From assembly GCF_006352065.1 (NCBI RefSeq), contig NZ_CP040915.1, positions 3,534,001 to 3,598,000 of the forward strand: 64,000 nt of DNA, read 5' to 3'. The position numbers and the translations under genes are program-made. Origin of the DNA: Georgenia yuyongxinii (GTDB taxonomy: Bacteria > Actinomycetota > Actinomycetes > Actinomycetales > Actinomycetaceae). Every line of letters begins with the position of its first letter. The stretch's first letter is position 1. A model generated the notes under the pieces. It saw only the letters and a program-made list of their open reading frames with translations. It made no database searches and was not told the origin of the DNA. This document shows, piece after piece, positions 17,550-30,360 of this stretch.

Positions 17550-17560
17550 GCCTTCCCCCG

Positions 17561-17860
17561 TCAGTACTTCAGCAGGTTGACGTCGTCGACCGACGCGGAC
17601 CTGCGGGTTCGGAAGATGGACACGATGATCGCGAGGCCGACGACGACCTCTGCCGCGGCGACGACCATCACGAAGAACGCCACGACCTGGCCGGTGAGGT
17701 CACCGTGCAGACGGGCGAACGTCACCAGCGCCAGGTTCGAGGAGTTCAGCATGATCTCCACGCCGAGCAGGGCGATGATCGCGTTGCGGCGCACCAGCAC
17801 CGCGGTGGCTCCGACGGCGAACAGGATCGCGGCCAGGACCAGGTAGTTGACGAGGCTCAC
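17561..17860 (-). CDS. nuoK: NADH-quinone oxidoreductase subunit K
   Basis: The 99-residue protein has three membrane helices. It carries the conserved Glu in [15 protein letters not shown] (helix 2) and a second Glu in [12 protein letters not shown] (helix 3). Both belong to the proton path of complex I. Length matches the family. It overlaps the nuoJ stop by 4 bp. Confidence 0.98.
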   Translation of the reverse strand: MSLVNYLVLAAILFAVGATAVLVRRNAIIALLGVEIMLNSSNLALVTFARLHGDLTGQVVAFFVMVVAAAEVVVGLAIIVSIFRTRRSASVDDVNLLKY

Positions 17861-18864
17861 AGCTCCTCCTCCTTGGCAGCGCCGTCGGTGTGCTCCAGGG
17901 CAAGGCGCGAGGCCTTCTCCAGCGTGGCCGGGGCGCCGGGGCTGCCGGGCAGCTGCGGCGTGGGCGGCGCCTCGCCGCGCATGCCGGGCAGGCCGGACTG
18001 GCCGACGGCGCGGGTCGCGTCGCCGCCGTGGATCCCGGCGGTGCCCTCACCGGCGCGGGCGCGTGCCACCGCCTCGACGGTCTCGGGGCTGACGTCGCCG
18101 ATGGTGCGCTCCTGACCGCGGATGCGCAGCACGCGGGGCACCGAGGCCTCGATGGGCTCACCGGTGCCGGACAGTGCCGGCACGGTGGCCGAGGTGGACC
18201 GGGCGTAGACGCCGGGGGCGGGCAGCTGACCGACGCCACCCTTGCCGGCGGCGTAGGCGCGCATCTTCGACTCGAGCACGTCGCGCTGGGTGGCCTTGGG
18301 CCGCAGCCGCTCGGCGTGGGTGAGCGTGACGGCCCCGACCGCGGCCACGACGAGCAGCACGCCGGTGATCTCCATCGTGAAGACGAAGTCGGAGAAGATC
18401 AGGCGGGCGACGCCGACCGGGTTGGAGTCGATGTTCGCGGCGGTCAGCCCGGCGGGACGGGGCAGCGTCGAGGCGGCCACCACTCCGCCGAGCACCAGCG
18501 CCAGGCCGAGGCCCGCGACGTAGGCGACCCAGCGCTGACCGCGGATCGTCTCGGTCAGCGAGTCGGCGGCGTCGACCCCGACGAGCATGAGGACGAACAG
18601 GAACAGCATCATGATCGCGCCGGTGTAGACGACCACCTGGGCGACGCCGAGGAACGGGGCGTCCTGGGCCACGTAGAGGATGGCCAGGCAGATCATGACG
18701 AGCACGACGCTGAGGGCGGCGTGGACGGCGCGGCGGGCGAAGAGCAGGCCCAGCGAGGCGATGACCATGATCGGGGCGATGACCCAGAACAGGACGGTCT
18801 CGCCACCGCTGACGGTGCCGGTCTCCACCAGCGTCATAGGCGCCGTTGCGGCGAACGGGGTCAC
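17857..18864 (-). CDS. nuoJ: NADH-quinone oxidoreductase subunit J with long C-terminal extension
   Basis: The first half is a normal NuoJ: five helices including [39 protein letters not shown] in pieces, and [27 protein letters not shown]. After the last helix, about residue 185, some 150 hydrophilic residues follow that are rich in Gly, Ala and Pro. They look disordered and on the cytoplasmic side. Typical bacterial NuoJ proteins are 170-260 residues, so 335 is long. The GTG at 18864 overlaps the nuoI stop, and an ATG at 18837 (MTLVETG) is an alternative. Confidence 0.96.
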   Translation of the reverse strand: MTPFAATAPMTLVETGTVSGGETVLFWVIAPIMVIASLGLLFARRAVHAALSVVLVMICLAILYVAQDAPFLGVAQVVVYTGAIMMLFLFVLMLVGVDAADSLTETIRGQRWVAYVAGLGLALVLGGVVAASTLPRPAGLTAANIDSNPVGVARLIFSDFVFTMEITGVLLVVAAVGAVTLTHAERLRPKATQRDVLESKMRAYAAGKGGVGQLPAPGVYARSTSATVPALSGTGEPIEASVPRVLRIRGQERTIGDVSPETVEAVARARAGEGTAGIHGGDATRAVGQSGLPGMRGEAPPTPQLPGSPGAPATLEKASRLALEHTDGAAKEEEL

Positions 18865-19574
18865 TTGGCGCCCTCCTGGGCCATGCCGGCGGTGCGCGCG
18901 GTCGAGAGCGTGGGGTCGTGCGGGCGGCGCTCGCGGACCCAGTCCAGCTGGTCCCGGGTCGGGCCGGTGACCTCGTTGCGGTAATAGTCGTCGTCGTCCG
19001 TGCCCTCCACCATGGGGTGCGGGGCGGCGAGCATGCCCTCGAGCATCGGGGCGAGCAGGTCCTGCTTCTCGAAGATGAGGCCCTCGCGGGTGGGACCGGT
19101 GAGCTCGTACTCGTTGGTCATGGTCAGCGCTCGGGTGGGGCAGGCCTCGATGCACAGGCCGCAGAAGATGCAGCGCAGGTAGTTGATCTGGTAGACGCGG
19201 CCGTACCGCTCGCCCGGGGAGTACTGGGCGTCGGTGGTGTTGTCGCCGGCCTCGACGTAGATCGCGTCGGCGGGGCAGGCCCAGGCGCACAGCTCGCACC
19301 CGATGCACTTCTCCAGGCCGTCGGCGTACCGGTTGAGCTGGTGGCGGCCGTGGTAGCGCGGCTGCGTGGGCACCTTCTCGAACGGGTACTGCTCGGTGAC
19401 GGTGGGCCGGAACATCGAGGAGATCGTCACGCCGAACCCGGCGACCGGGGCGAAGAACTGCCCGACGGAGCCCTTCTTCGCGGGGCCGAGCGCCGCCGGG
19501 TCGTACTTGGCGACCTCGCCGCGGCGGCGCTTGTCGCGCCGGCCGAGCTCGCCGCCCTTCGAAGCCTCAGACAT
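18861..19574 (-). CDS. nuoI: NADH-quinone oxidoreductase subunit I
   Basis: This 237-residue peripheral-arm subunit carries two [4Fe-4S] clusters (N6a and N6b). Two classical ferredoxin motifs are visible: [12 protein letters not shown] near residue 94 and [12 protein letters not shown] near 138. It conducts electrons toward NuoB. The N-terminus has a basic stretch ([13 protein letters not shown]) before the amphipathic region. It overlaps nuoH by 8 bp. Confidence 0.98.
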   Translation of the reverse strand: MSEASKGGELGRRDKRRRGEVAKYDPAALGPAKKGSVGQFFAPVAGFGVTISSMFRPTVTEQYPFEKVPTQPRYHGRHQLNRYADGLEKCIGCELCAWACPADAIYVEAGDNTTDAQYSPGERYGRVYQINYLRCIFCGLCIEACPTRALTMTNEYELTGPTREGLIFEKQDLLAPMLEGMLAAPHPMVEGTDDDDYYRNEVTGPTRDQLDWVRERRPHDPTLSTARTAGMAQEGAK

Positions 19575-20964
19575 CGTGGCTCTCCTTGTCCTGGGTGTGC
19601 GGTGCGGCGGTGCTGCCCGCAGGCGTGCGCTGCGTGGCGGCCATGGCCGTGGCCTCGCGCCGGGCGCGGCGCGGTGAGGGCGGCAGGGTCTGACCGGGCA
19701 GGGGCGGCACGGGATAGCCGCCGGCGAAGGCGTCGAAGTCGCTGCCGGCGGGCACGATGTCCGGCCGGCCCGCGGTCGGCACGACCGCCTCGGGCGGCGC
19801 CTCCTCCTTCTTCCTGGTGGGCCATAGCAGCAGCGCCACCATGAGCACCACGAAGACGCCGGCGATCCAGAGGAGCAAGGTCGTGAGGTCGACGTCGGCG
19901 AACTGGCGCACGCCCTGGATGATCGCGACGGCGACCAGCCAGACGAGGGCCACCGGGATGAGGATCTTCCAGCCGAGGTTCATGAACTGGTCGTACCGGA
20001 AGCGCAGGAGCGTGCCGCGCATCCAGATCATCATGAACATGACGATCCAGACCTTGGCGACGAACCACAGCACCGGCCACCAGCCGGTGTTCAGCACGCC
20101 GTCGCCGATGGCCGACAGCGGGAACGGGGCCCGCCAGCCGCCGAGGAACAGGGTGACGGCCACGCCGGAGACGTTGAGCATGTTGATGTACTCGGCCAGG
20201 TAGAACCAGGCGAACTTCATCGAGGAGTACTCGGTGGTGTGGCCCGCGACGAGCTCACCCTCGGCCTCGGGCAGGTCGAAGGGCAGGCGGTTGACCTCGC
20301 CGACCATCGAGATGAAGTAGATGACGAACGCCGGCAGCAGGGAGATGCCCCACCACAGCTGGGTCTGGGCGTCGACGATCTGCGAGGTGGACATCGACCC
20401 CGACACGAGGAAGACGCTCACCAGGGACAGGCCCATGCTCAACTCGTAGGAGATGATCTGCGCCGACGAGCGCACCGCACCAAGCAGCGGGTAGGTGGAG
20501 TTCGCGGACCAGCCGCCCAGCACGATGCCGTACACGCCGAGCGAGGTCACGGCGAGGATGTAGACCACGGCGACCGGCATGTCCGTCAGCTGCAGCGGGG
20601 TGGTGATGCCGAACATCGACACCTCGGGCCCGAACGGCAGCACGGCGTACACGAGGAACGAGGTGAAGGCCGCGACGAAGGGGCCGAGCAGGTAGATGAA
20701 CTTGTCGGCGCCCTTGAGCCAGAAGTCCTCCTTGAGGACCAGCTTCAGGGCGTCGGCGATCGCCTGCCCGAACCCGAGCGGGCCGGTGACGTTGGGGCCG
20801 GGGCGGGTCTGCATGCGGCCGAGGCCGCGCCGCTCCACCCACAGGGCCAGGATGACCGAGGCCACGAGGAAGACCAGGATCACGACGGACTTGATCAGCC
20901 AGATCCACCAGGTGTCCTCGCTGAAGTCGGCCGTCGGCAGCGCCGTGGTCGCCAGGATGGTCAT
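19567..20964 (-). CDS. nuoH: NADH-quinone oxidoreductase subunit H
   Basis: This 465-residue membrane subunit forms the heel and the quinone-chamber entrance. Visible motifs are [22 protein letters not shown] near residue 48 (written here as two joined family segments), [25 protein letters not shown] in pieces near 240, and [18 protein letters not shown]. The C-terminal 70 residues are a hydrophilic Pro/Ala/Arg-rich extension beyond the E. coli length. The ATG at 20964 overlaps the nuoG stop. Confidence 0.97.
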   Translation of the reverse strand: MTILATTALPTADFSEDTWWIWLIKSVVILVFLVASVILALWVERRGLGRMQTRPGPNVTGPLGFGQAIADALKLVLKEDFWLKGADKFIYLLGPFVAAFTSFLVYAVLPFGPEVSMFGITTPLQLTDMPVAVVYILAVTSLGVYGIVLGGWSANSTYPLLGAVRSSAQIISYELSMGLSLVSVFLVSGSMSTSQIVDAQTQLWWGISLLPAFVIYFISMVGEVNRLPFDLPEAEGELVAGHTTEYSSMKFAWFYLAEYINMLNVSGVAVTLFLGGWRAPFPLSAIGDGVLNTGWWPVLWFVAKVWIVMFMMIWMRGTLLRFRYDQFMNLGWKILIPVALVWLVAVAIIQGVRQFADVDLTTLLLWIAGVFVVLMVALLLWPTRKKEEAPPEAVVPTAGRPDIVPAGSDFDAFAGGYPVPPLPGQTLPPSPRRARREATAMAATQRTPAGSTAAPHTQDKESHDV

Positions 20965-23599
20965 CGGTCCTCCCCAGACAAGGTGACGACGGCGCCCACG
21001 CCGGCGCCGAGCGTACGCACGTTCGAGCCGGGCGAGTTCTCCGGCAGCCACACCACGCCGTCGGGCATGGTGGTGACAGACAGCGGGAGGGTGATGGTCC
21101 CGGCCGGCCCGCCGACGGTGACGGGTGCGCCGTCGACCGCGCCGATGCCGGCGGCGGTGGCGGCGGACAGCCGCACGACCGGGCGGTGCGCGGTGCCGGC
21201 CAGGTGCGGCTCGCCGTCCTGCAGTCGGCCGGAGTCCAGCTGCGGCTTCCAGGTGGCGAGCAGGGCCTGCCCGGCCGAGGGCACGGGTGTCTCGGCGGGC
21301 GCGGCGGCGGGGCTGCCGGGACGCTCGCCCTCCCAGCCGGAGAGCTCGGTGAGCTCGGCGTGGGTGGCGGTCAGCTCGCGCAGCCCGAGCGGGGTGCCCA
21401 GCTCGGCGGCGAGGGCGTCGAGAACCTGACGGTCGGACAGCGACCGGGAGACGAGCACCTGCCCGAAGGGACGCACGCGGCCCTCCCAGTTCACGAACGT
21501 GCCGGCTTTCTCCACCGGCGGGGCGACGGGCAGGACCACGTCGGCGTAGGCGGACACCGCGGAGCGGCGCACCTCGAGCTGGAGCACGAACCCGGCGGCG
21601 GTCAGGGCCGCGCGGGCGAGCTCGGGGTCGGGGAGGTCGGCCGGTTCGAGGCCGCCAACCACCAGGGCGCCCAGCGCGCCGTCGCGGGCGGCGGTGAGGA
21701 TGCCGGTCAGGTCACGTCCGGGCGTGGACGGGAGCCGGTCGGTGCCCCAGACGGCGGCGACGTCCACCCGGGCGGCCGGGTCGGCCACCAGGCGGCCGCC
21801 GGGCAGCAGCGCGGGCAGCGTGCCGGCGTCGACGGCGCCGCGCTCGCCGGCGCGCCGCGGCACCCAGGCGAGCCGGGCGCCGGTGCGCTCGGCCAGGGCG
21901 GCGACGGCGGACAGGGTGCCGCGCACCGCTGCGGCCCGCTCGCCGACGAGGATGACGGCGCCCGGTGCGGCGAGCCGCTCGGCGAGACCGGCGGTCTCGG
22001 CGTCGGTGCTCGCGGCGTCGATCGCGGCCAACGTGGCCGGCTCGGCCCCGGGGGCGGCGCCGACGAGCTGGGCGCGCATCTTGGTCGAGCCGCGCGTGAG
22101 GAACGGAGCCACGGTGGCGACCTGGACGGTGCCGGCGAGCATGCCCTTGCGCAGGCGCAGGAACACCGTGCCGGCCTCGTCCTCGGGCTCGAGCCCGACG
22201 AGCAGCACCTGACCGGCGTGCTCCAGGTCGGTGAAGGTCACGCCCAGGCCGCGGGCGGCCACGTGCTGGCCGAGGAACTGCTGCTCCTCGGCCGAGTGGA
22301 CGCGTGCGCGGTGGTCGATGTCGTTGGTGCCGAGGACGACGCGGGCGAACTTCGACCAGGCGTAGGCGTCCTCGAGCGTCAGACGCCCGCCGGGCAGCAG
22401 GCCGACGCCGGAACCCTGGCCGGCGCCGGAGCTTTGGCCGGCGTTGCGCAGCGCGGTGGCGGCGAGGTCGAGGGCCTCGGACCAGCTCGTCGGGACGAGC
22501 TCGCCGGTCTCCTCGTCGCGCACGAGCGGGACGGTGAGGCGGTCGGGCGCGCTCTGCCAGGTAAAGGCGAAGCGGTCCTTGTCGGTGATCCACTCCTCGT
22601 TGACCTCGGGGTCGTCGCCGGCCTGACGGCGCAGGACGACGCCGCGGCGGTGGTCCACGCGGATGGCCGAGCCGCTGGCGTCGTGCTCGGCGACGGACTC
22701 GGTCGAGACGAGGTCGAACGGGCGGGAGCGGAACCGGTAGGCCGCCGAGGTCAGCGCGCCCACCGGACAGATCTGGATGGTGTTGCCCGAGAAGTAGGAG
22801 GCGAAGGGACGCCCGGAGGTGTCCTGCTCGGCCACGCCGAGCGGGCCGGCGGACAGCGAGCCCGCCACGCCGGGCTCGCCGTCGGGCCCGGAGACCTCGG
22901 GAGCGAGCGTGCGGGGCTGGTGGTCGCCGTCGGCGAAGTGGAGCACCTGGGTGTCGAAGGTGCCGATCTGGGAGCCGTTGAGCCCGTGGACCTCGCGGCC
23001 GGGGGTGCCGCCGCTGCGGCCCTGGAGCGCGATGAAAGGGTCGCCGGCGATCTCGGAGGAGAACCGGGTGCACCGCTGGCACAGGATGCACCGGTCGCGG
23101 TCGAGGAGGATCTGGGTGGAGATCTTCAGCGGCTTGGGGAACGTGCGCTTGATGTCCACGAACCGGGTGGTCGAGCGGCCGTTGCTCATGGCCTGGTTCT
23201 GCAGGGGGCACTCGCCGCCCTTGTCGCACACCGGGCAGTCCAGCGGGTGGTTGATCAGGAGGAACTCCATGATCCCGTGCTGTGCCTTGTCGGCCACGTC
23301 CGAGGTGTGCTGGGTGGCGACGACCATGCCGGGCGTCGCCTCCAGGGTGCAGGAGGCCTGCGGCTTGGGCATGGCGCGCAGGTTGCCCTCGCGGTCGGGG
23401 GTGGAGACCTCGACCAGGCACTGGCGGCACGCGCCCGCGGGCTTGAGCAGCGGGTGGTCGCAGAACCGCGGGATGGCGATGCCGGCTCGTTCGGCGGCCC
23501 GGATCACCAGGGTGCCCTTGGGCACCTGGACCCCCACGCCGTCGATCGTGACCGTGAGGGTCTCGACGGGAGCCGCGGTGGCGCGGTCGGTCGTCGCTG

Positions 23600-23603
<4 letters not shown>
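20961..23603 (-). CDS. nuoG: NADH-quinone oxidoreductase subunit G
   Basis: This 880-residue Fe-S subunit begins with a 2Fe-2S ferredoxin domain ([15 protein letters not shown] near residue 48). Next come the [17 protein letters not shown] motif near 130, the [11 protein letters not shown] motif near 165, and ICPVGALTS near 270. A molybdopterin-oxidoreductase-like domain without obvious cofactor residues follows, then a C-terminal MopB-like domain. It passes electrons from NuoE/F toward NuoI. The ATG at 23603 overlaps the nuoF stop. Confidence 0.97.
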
Positions 23604-24921
<1,318 letters not shown>

Positions 24922-24925
<4 letters not shown>

Positions 24926-25773
24926 TCGACGTTCCCCTTCTTCTCGTCCACGACCGGCCCGGCCGAGACGTCCGACGCCGTGGTGGGCTTGCGCTCGGCG
25001 CTGGACTGCAGGTCACCCACGGGGGCGGTGCCGGCGGCGGTGGCCCCGGCGACGTCGGCGCCGCTGGCTGCGCCGTCGCCGTCCGTGCGGGCGCCGTCGC
25101 CGCGCTCGCCTTCGGCGCGCGGGGCGGTCCACCCGTTCTCGCGGGCGATGCGCAGCCCCAGCAGGCTGGCCTCGCCGGCGCCGACGCCCTCGTCCGCCCG
25201 GCCGTCCTCGAAGCCGGCGAGCACGTGCGCGATCTCCTTGAAGGTGGCCACCGTGGCGGCCCCGCGGGTGGGGTGCACGGGGCGGCCGGCGGTGATCTGG
25301 TCGACGAGGTCGATCGTCGTGGTGGGCGTCTGGTTGTCGAAGAACTCCCAGTTGACCATCACCACGGGGGCGTAGTCGCAGGCCGCGTTGCACTCGACCT
25401 GCTCGAGCGTGATCCGGCCGTCCGCGGTGGTCTCGTCGTGCCCGATGCCGAGGTGCTCGGAGACCTTGTCCCAGATGATGTCGCCGCCCATGACGGCGCA
25501 CAGGGCGTTGGTGCACACCCCGACGGTGTACTCGCCGTTGGGGTGGCGCTTGTACTGGCCGTAGAAGGTCGCGACCGCGGAGACCTCGGCGCGGCTCAGG
25601 TCCAGCAGCTCCGCGCACAGCGCGACGCCGCGGGGCGCCACATAGCCGTCCTCGGACTGCACCAGGTGCAGCAGGGGCAGCAGGGCCGAGCGCGGGTCGG
25701 GGTAGCGGGCGATGACCTCGGCCGCCTCGACGCGCAGGCGCGCATCGGTCTCGGGCAAAAACGTCTCGCTCAT
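24922..25773 (-). CDS. nuoE: NADH-quinone oxidoreductase subunit E with C-terminal extension
   Basis: This thioredoxin-like [2Fe-2S] subunit has cluster ligands in GVCTNALCAVMGG near residue 88 and ECNAACDYAPVV near 128. Residues 1 to about 190 cover the known fold. The remaining 90 or so are an Ala/Gly/Asp-rich low-complexity tail, making it 283 residues against roughly 160-210 in better-known homologues. The tail is read from in-frame sequence and overlaps nuoF by 4 bp. One base separates its start from the nuoD stop. Confidence 0.96.
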
Positions 25774-25774
25774 G

Positions 25775-27121
25775 TCAGCGGTCCACCCCTCCCAGGACGG
25801 GGTCGAGCGAAGCCAGGGTGACGACGATGTCGGCGAGCATGCCGCCCTCGGTCATCACGGCCGTGGACTGGAGGTTGGAGAAGGACGGGTCCCGGAAATG
25901 GGCCCGGTAGGGGCGCGTGGCGCCGTCGGAGACCAGGTGCACGCCTATGACGCCCCGGGGGTGCTCGACCATCTGGAACACCTGCCCCGCGGGGACGCGG
26001 AAGCCCTCGGTCACCAGCTTGAAGTGGTGGATCAAGGACTCCATGGAGGTGGCCATGATCTCCTTGATGTGCTCCATGGAGTTGCCCTGCCCGTCCGAGC
26101 CGATGGACAGCTGAGCGGGCCAGGCGATCTTCTTGTCCGCAACCATGACCGGGCCCGGGTTGGTGTCGAGCCGGTCGAGCACCTGGGTGATGATCCGGAT
26201 CGACTCGTAGCACTCCTCGAAGCGGACCATGGCCCGGTTGTAGCCGTCGGACTTGTCGCGCACGGGCACGTCGAAGTCGTACGTCTCGTAGCCGCAGTAC
26301 GGCTGGGTCTTGCGCATGTCGAGCGGCAACCCGGCGGCGCGGATGGAAGGGCCGGTCAGGCCCAGCGCCATCGCGGCGGAGACGGAGACGTAGCCGACGT
26401 CGACGTGACGGAGCTTGAAGATCGGGTTCTCCACCGTGAGGTCCTGCAGCTCCTTGACGGAGAGCCGGATGTTCGGCAGCAGCTCGCGGACGTAGTCGGT
26501 GGTGCCCGGGGGCAGGTCCTGTGCGACGCCGCCGGGCCGGATGAACGCGTGGTTCATGCGCAGACCGGTGATGCGCTCGAAGATCCGCAGCACGTCCTCA
26601 CGGCCGCGGAAACCGATCGTCATCATCGTGGTGGCACCGAGCTCGTTGCCCGCGGTGCCCAGGGCCACGAGGTGCGAGGCGACGCGGTTGAGCTCCATGA
26701 GGAGCACCCGGATGAGGGTGGCCCGCTCGGGCACGTCGTCGGTGACGCCGAGGAGCTTCTCCACGCCGAGGCAGTAGGCGACCTCCTGGAAGAAGGGCGC
26801 CACGTAGTCCATGCGGGTGCAGAAGGTCACGCCCTGGGTCCAGGTGCGGTACTCCATGTTCTTCTCGATACCGGTGTGCAGGTAGCCGGTACCCACGCGC
26901 AGCTCGCGGATGGTCTCGCCGTCGATCTCGAGGATGAGGCGCAGCACGCCGTGGGTGGAGGGGTGCACCGGGCCCATGTTGACGACGATGCGCTCCTCGC
27001 CGAGGCGTTCGGCCTCGGCGGCGATCTCCGCCCAGTCGCCGCCGTCGGCGGTGAACTCCGGTGCGCCCGGGGCCTCGCCGGCCGGTCCGGCGGCGTGGGG
27101 GATGTTGATGGACGCGGACAT
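25775..27121 (-). CDS. nuoD: NADH-quinone oxidoreductase subunit D
   Basis: This 448-residue 49-kDa-type subunit lines the quinone site. Markers are [15 protein letters not shown] near residue 48, [21 protein letters not shown], and the closing DPVLGGVDR. The ATG at 27121 shares one base with the nuoC stop. The N-terminal 35 residues are Ala/Gly-rich linker. Confidence 0.98.
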   Translation of the reverse strand: MSASINIPHAAGPAGEAPGAPEFTADGGDWAEIAAEAERLGEERIVVNMGPVHPSTHGVLRLILEIDGETIRELRVGTGYLHTGIEKNMEYRTWTQGVTFCTRMDYVAPFFQEVAYCLGVEKLLGVTDDVPERATLIRVLLMELNRVASHLVALGTAGNELGATTMMTIGFRGREDVLRIFERITGLRMNHAFIRPGGVAQDLPPGTTDYVRELLPNIRLSVKELQDLTVENPIFKLRHVDVGYVSVSAAMALGLTGPSIRAAGLPLDMRKTQPYCGYETYDFDVPVRDKSDGYNRAMVRFEECYESIRIITQVLDRLDTNPGPVMVADKKIAWPAQLSIGSDGQGNSMEHIKEIMATSMESLIHHFKLVTEGFRVPAGQVFQMVEHPRGVIGVHLVSDGATRPYRAHFRDPSFSNLQSTAVMTEGGMLADIVVTLASLDPVLGGVDR

Positions 27122-27930
27122 CAGCTGTACGACCTCCGGGTGTCGGGCGGCGGGATGACGGCACCCTTGTACTCGACCGGGATACCGCCGAGCGGGTAGT
27201 CCTTGCGCTGCGGGTGCCCGACCCAGTCGTCGGGTAAGGCGGTGCGCGCGAGCGACGGGTGACCGTCGAAGACGATGCCGAACAGGTCCCACGTCTCCCG
27301 CTCGTGCCAGTCGTTGCCGGGGTAGACGTCCACCACGGTGGGGATGTGAGGGTCGGCGTCGGGGCAGGTGACCTCGAGGCGGAGCTGGCGGGAGTGCGTC
27401 ACGGAGAACAGGTGGTACGCGGCGTGCAGCTCGCGGCCGGTGTCGCTGGGGTAGTGCACGCCAGAGACGCCCAGGCACAGCTCGAACCGCAGGTCCTGGT
27501 CGTCACGCAGCGCCCGGCTCACGGTGTTGATGTGCTCGCGGGCGACGAAGATCGTCAGCTCGCCGCGGTCGACGACCACCTTCTCCAGGACGGCCTCGGA
27601 GTCCAGCCCCTGCTCGGTCAGGATCTCCACGAGGACGTCGACGACCTCGTCGAACCAGCCGCCGTAGGGCCGCTCGGCGGCCGGCGGCATGGCGATGACG
27701 CTGACAAGGCCACCGAAGCCGGAGGTGTCCCCCGGGCCCTCGATGCCGAACATGCCCTTGCGGGTGGCGACGATCTCCAGCTGGGTGCGCCCGTCGCGCG
27801 GGCCGGCCGGGACGTTGTGCGCGCCGGCCTCGGCGGCCGCGGCGGTGGCCCGCTGGCCGACCTCGGCGCTGACCTTGCCGGGCTGGGCGGCGTCGGCCGC
27901 CGACTGCTTCTCGTCGTTGCGGTCGCTCAC
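27121..27930 (-). CDS. nuoC: NADH-quinone oxidoreductase subunit C
   Basis: This 269-residue 30-kDa-type subunit of the peripheral arm carries the family signature [16 protein letters not shown] near residue 210 and [17 protein letters not shown] near 235. About 45 N-terminal residues are charged and Ala-rich and precede the conserved domain. It overlaps nuoB by 4 bp. Confidence 0.97.
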   Translation of the reverse strand: MSDRNDEKQSAADAAQPGKVSAEVGQRATAAAAEAGAHNVPAGPRDGRTQLEIVATRKGMFGIEGPGDTSGFGGLVSVIAMPPAAERPYGGWFDEVVDVLVEILTEQGLDSEAVLEKVVVDRGELTIFVAREHINTVSRALRDDQDLRFELCLGVSGVHYPSDTGRELHAAYHLFSVTHSRQLRLEVTCPDADPHIPTVVDVYPGNDWHERETWDLFGIVFDGHPSLARTALPDDWVGHPQRKDYPLGGIPVEYKGAVIPPPDTRRSYS

Positions 27931-28481
27931 GCCAGCAGGCCCTTCATCTGGTGGGTGGGAGTGGCGGCCAGGGCGGCCTCCTCCGCCTTGCGGGCGGCCT
28001 CCTCGCGGTTGACGCCGAGGGGCGCGGCCTGGACGGCCTCACGCAGGGCCAGGATGGAGTTGATGAGCATCTCCGGGCGCGGGGGGCAGCCGGGCAGGTA
28101 GATGTCCACGGGCAGGATGTGGTCGACGCCCTGGACGATGGCGTAGTTGTTGAACATGCCGCCGGACGAGGCGCACACGCCCATGGAGATGACCCACTTG
28201 GGCTCGGCCATCTGGTCGTAGATGTTGCGCACGACCGGCGCCATCTTGTGGCTTACCCGGCCCGACACGATCATCAGGTCCGCGTGCCGGGGCGAGGCCC
28301 GGAACACCTCGAGCCCGAAGCGGGCCATGTCGAACCGCGGGGTGCCCGCGGCCATCATCTCGATGGCGCAGCACGCCAGGCCCATCGTCACCGGCCACTG
28401 CGAACGGCTCCGGCTCCAGCCGACGACCTTCTCGATCGTCGTGAGCATGATGCCGCTCGGTGCCTTCTCCTCAAGTCCCAT
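27927..28481 (-). CDS. nuoB: NADH-quinone oxidoreductase subunit B
   Basis: This 184-residue PSST-type subunit holds cluster N2, which donates electrons to quinone. The tandem cysteines are in [11 protein letters not shown] near residue 38. The further ligands are in [13 protein letters not shown] and [12 protein letters not shown]. The C-terminal 30 residues are an extension. nuoA ends 10 bp upstream. Confidence 0.98.
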   Translation of the reverse strand: MGLEEKAPSGIMLTTIEKVVGWSRSRSQWPVTMGLACCAIEMMAAGTPRFDMARFGLEVFRASPRHADLMIVSGRVSHKMAPVVRNIYDQMAEPKWVISMGVCASSGGMFNNYAIVQGVDHILPVDIYLPGCPPRPEMLINSILALREAVQAAPLGVNREEAARKAEEAALAATPTHQMKGLLA

Positions 28482-28491
28482 GTCTGCTACC

Positions 28492-28854
28492 TCAGTCCCA
28501 CTCGAGCCCGCCGCGGCGCCACTCGTACACGTAGGGCACCGTGATCAGGAAGATGAAGCCGAGCATGGCCACCAGACCGAAGACGGCGAGCTCGGAGAAC
28601 GCCACCGCCCAGGGGTAGAGGAAGACCACCTCGATGTCGAAGATGATGAAGGTCATGGCGATCAGGTAGTACTTCACGGGGAAGCGACCCGACCGCGGCG
28701 CACGGGGCGTGGGGTCCACGCCGCACTCGTAGTTGGCGACCTTGACCCGGTTGTACCGCTTGGGCCCGATGACCGCGCTCGCGGCGAGGCCGCCGAGGGC
28801 CATCGCCGCAGCGACGCCCATCATGATGAGCAGCGGGACGTAAGGGTTCGTCAT
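28492..28854 (-). CDS. nuoA: NADH-quinone oxidoreductase subunit A
   Basis: This 120-residue, three-helix membrane subunit is the first gene of nuoA-N. The conserved loop [12 protein letters not shown] (Cys near residue 46) is followed by [27 protein letters not shown] with conserved acidic residues. A strong GGAGGAACG ribosome site precedes the ATG. The operon promoter should lie in 28855-28925, but I cannot assign -35/-10 boxes with confidence. Confidence 0.98.
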   Translation of the reverse strand: MTNPYVPLLIMMGVAAAMALGGLAASAVIGPKRYNRVKVANYECGVDPTPRAPRSGRFPVKYYLIAMTFIIFDIEVVFLYPWAVAFSELAVFGLVAMLGFIFLITVPYVYEWRRGGLEWD

Positions 28855-28925
28855 CGTTCCTCCGCGGATGTGCAGGCTTCGACCGCCGTCGCGGCGGGAT
28901 TGATACGGCCAGCGTAGAGCGTTTC

Positions 28926-28947
28926 GCCTGGGCCTAAGGTCCCAGGC
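28926..28947 (-). terminator. hairpin between the reductase gene and nuoA
   Basis: GCCTGGG (28926-28932) and CCCAGGC (28941-28947) flank an 8-base interior that can pair further. It lies 13 bp past the geranylgeranyl-reductase-like stop on the minus strand. It may separate that gene from the nuo operon. Confidence 0.45.
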
Positions 28948-28960
28948 CCGTTGTGGGCGG

Positions 28961-30247
28961 TCATGCGGCTGGCACGACCTTGGTCATGGTTGTGATCAAC
29001 CGATCCATCCAGTCTCCGTCCCGGCGGTCGAAGCCGTCCGAGAGCAGCTTCATGACGAACCGCATGAGTACTGGGCGGGGCAGCCCGTACTTCACGCAGA
29101 ACCGCATGATCTCGGGGCGACCGATGAGGTGGGCGAAGGCCCGACCGAGCGTGTAGTACCCGCCCAGCTCGTCGCTGAGGATCTTGGGGTAGGTGCGCAG
29201 CGCCTTCTCGCGCCCGTAGGCGGAGGGGCGGGCGAGTGCCTGGCTGATGACGTCGGCGGCGATGCGGCCGGACTGCATGGCGTAGGCGATGCCCTCCCCG
29301 TTGAACGGGGACACCATCCCGCCGGAGTCACCCACGAGGAACAGGCCCTTGGTGTAATGCGGCTTGCGGTTGAAGGCCATCGGCAGCGCGGCGCTGCGCA
29401 GGTCCGCCACCTGGTTCTCCTCGGTGAGCTCCCACTCCTCGGGAGCGTTGCGCATCCAGGTGCGGAAGAGGCCCTTGTAGTCGAGGTTCATGGCCTTGGC
29501 GGTGGGGCTGAGGGAGCCGAGCCCGACGTTCACGGTGCCGTCGCCCAGGGCGAAGATCCACCCGTAGCCGGGCATGAGGTTTGACTCCCCCGGCTTGCCG
29601 TCCCACAGCTCCAGGTGTGACTCCATCATCGGGTCGTCGTGGCGCGGGGACTTGAAGTAGGTGCGCACGGCCACGCCCATGGGCCGGTTCATGTCCTTCT
29701 CGATGCCCATCGCCGTGGCGAGGCGGGCGGAGACGCCGCCGGCGTCGACCACGAGCGGGGCCCGGTAGGTGACGTCCTCGCCTGCGCGGCGACCGCTCGG
29801 GTCCACCGGCTTGGCGGTGACGCCGAGGATGCGGCCGGACCGCTCGTCGCGCACCGGGCCGGTGACGGCGGTGCCCTCGCGCAGGACGGCGCCGGAGGCG
29901 ACGGCGTGCCGGGCGAGCGTCTCGTCCAGGTTCATGCGGGAGCGCGCCAGGCCGTAGTTGGGCATCTCGGCCAGCTCGGGCCAGGGCAGCTCGATGCGGT
30001 GCCCGGCACCGTAGGTGCGCAGCCCCCAGTTGCGGATCCAGCCGTCGGACTCCTCGATGGACACGCCCATCCGGATGAGCTCGGCGACGGCGCGCGGGGT
30101 CAGCCCGTCACCGCAGACCTTGTCGCGCGGGAAGGTGCCCTTCTCGAGCAGGAGGACCTGCAGTCCCGTCAGGGCGAGGTAGTGGGCGGTGGCGGCCCCA
30201 CCGGGTCCGGCGCCGACGACGATGACGTCCGCGTCGTCACCACGCAC
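28961..30247 (-). CDS. geranylgeranyl reductase family flavoprotein, probable menaquinone side-chain reductase
   Basis: The 428-residue FAD protein has the dinucleotide motif VIVVGAGPGGAATAHYL at the N-terminus and EKGTFPRDKVCGDGLTPRAV, a family hallmark. It also has GDGTVNVGLGSL and the second FAD motif FLVGDSGGMVSPFNGEGIAYAM. Homologues such as mycobacterial MenJ partially saturate the MK side chain. The setting between menG and nuoA supports that role here. The GTG at 30247 has a strong AGGGAGG site five bases upstream, and a longer in-frame start at 30277 is less likely. Confidence 0.88.
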   Translation of the reverse strand: MRGDDADVIVVGAGPGGAATAHYLALTGLQVLLLEKGTFPRDKVCGDGLTPRAVAELIRMGVSIEESDGWIRNWGLRTYGAGHRIELPWPELAEMPNYGLARSRMNLDETLARHAVASGAVLREGTAVTGPVRDERSGRILGVTAKPVDPSGRRAGEDVTYRAPLVVDAGGVSARLATAMGIEKDMNRPMGVAVRTYFKSPRHDDPMMESHLELWDGKPGESNLMPGYGWIFALGDGTVNVGLGSLSPTAKAMNLDYKGLFRTWMRNAPEEWELTEENQVADLRSAALPMAFNRKPHYTKGLFLVGDSGGMVSPFNGEGIAYAMQSGRIAADVISQALARPSAYGREKALRTYPKILSDELGGYYTLGRAFAHLIGRPEIMRFCVKYGLPRPVLMRFVMKLLSDGFDRRDGDWMDRLITTMTKVVPAA

Positions 30248-30360
30248 GAGAGCCTCCCTACATCGACCGAGGACCAATTGACTGGCCCTCCGGCCGTCCC
30301 AGGTGCGGCCAATGGCCGAGCACCGCCGTCGAGTCTACAAATCGGGCGCGACCTTTTCTT

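Noticed and set aside
15648-17846. 732-residue open frame on the plus strand
   Set aside because: Antisense to nuoL and nuoK, with low-complexity Glu/His/Gly/Arg composition and no recognisable fold.
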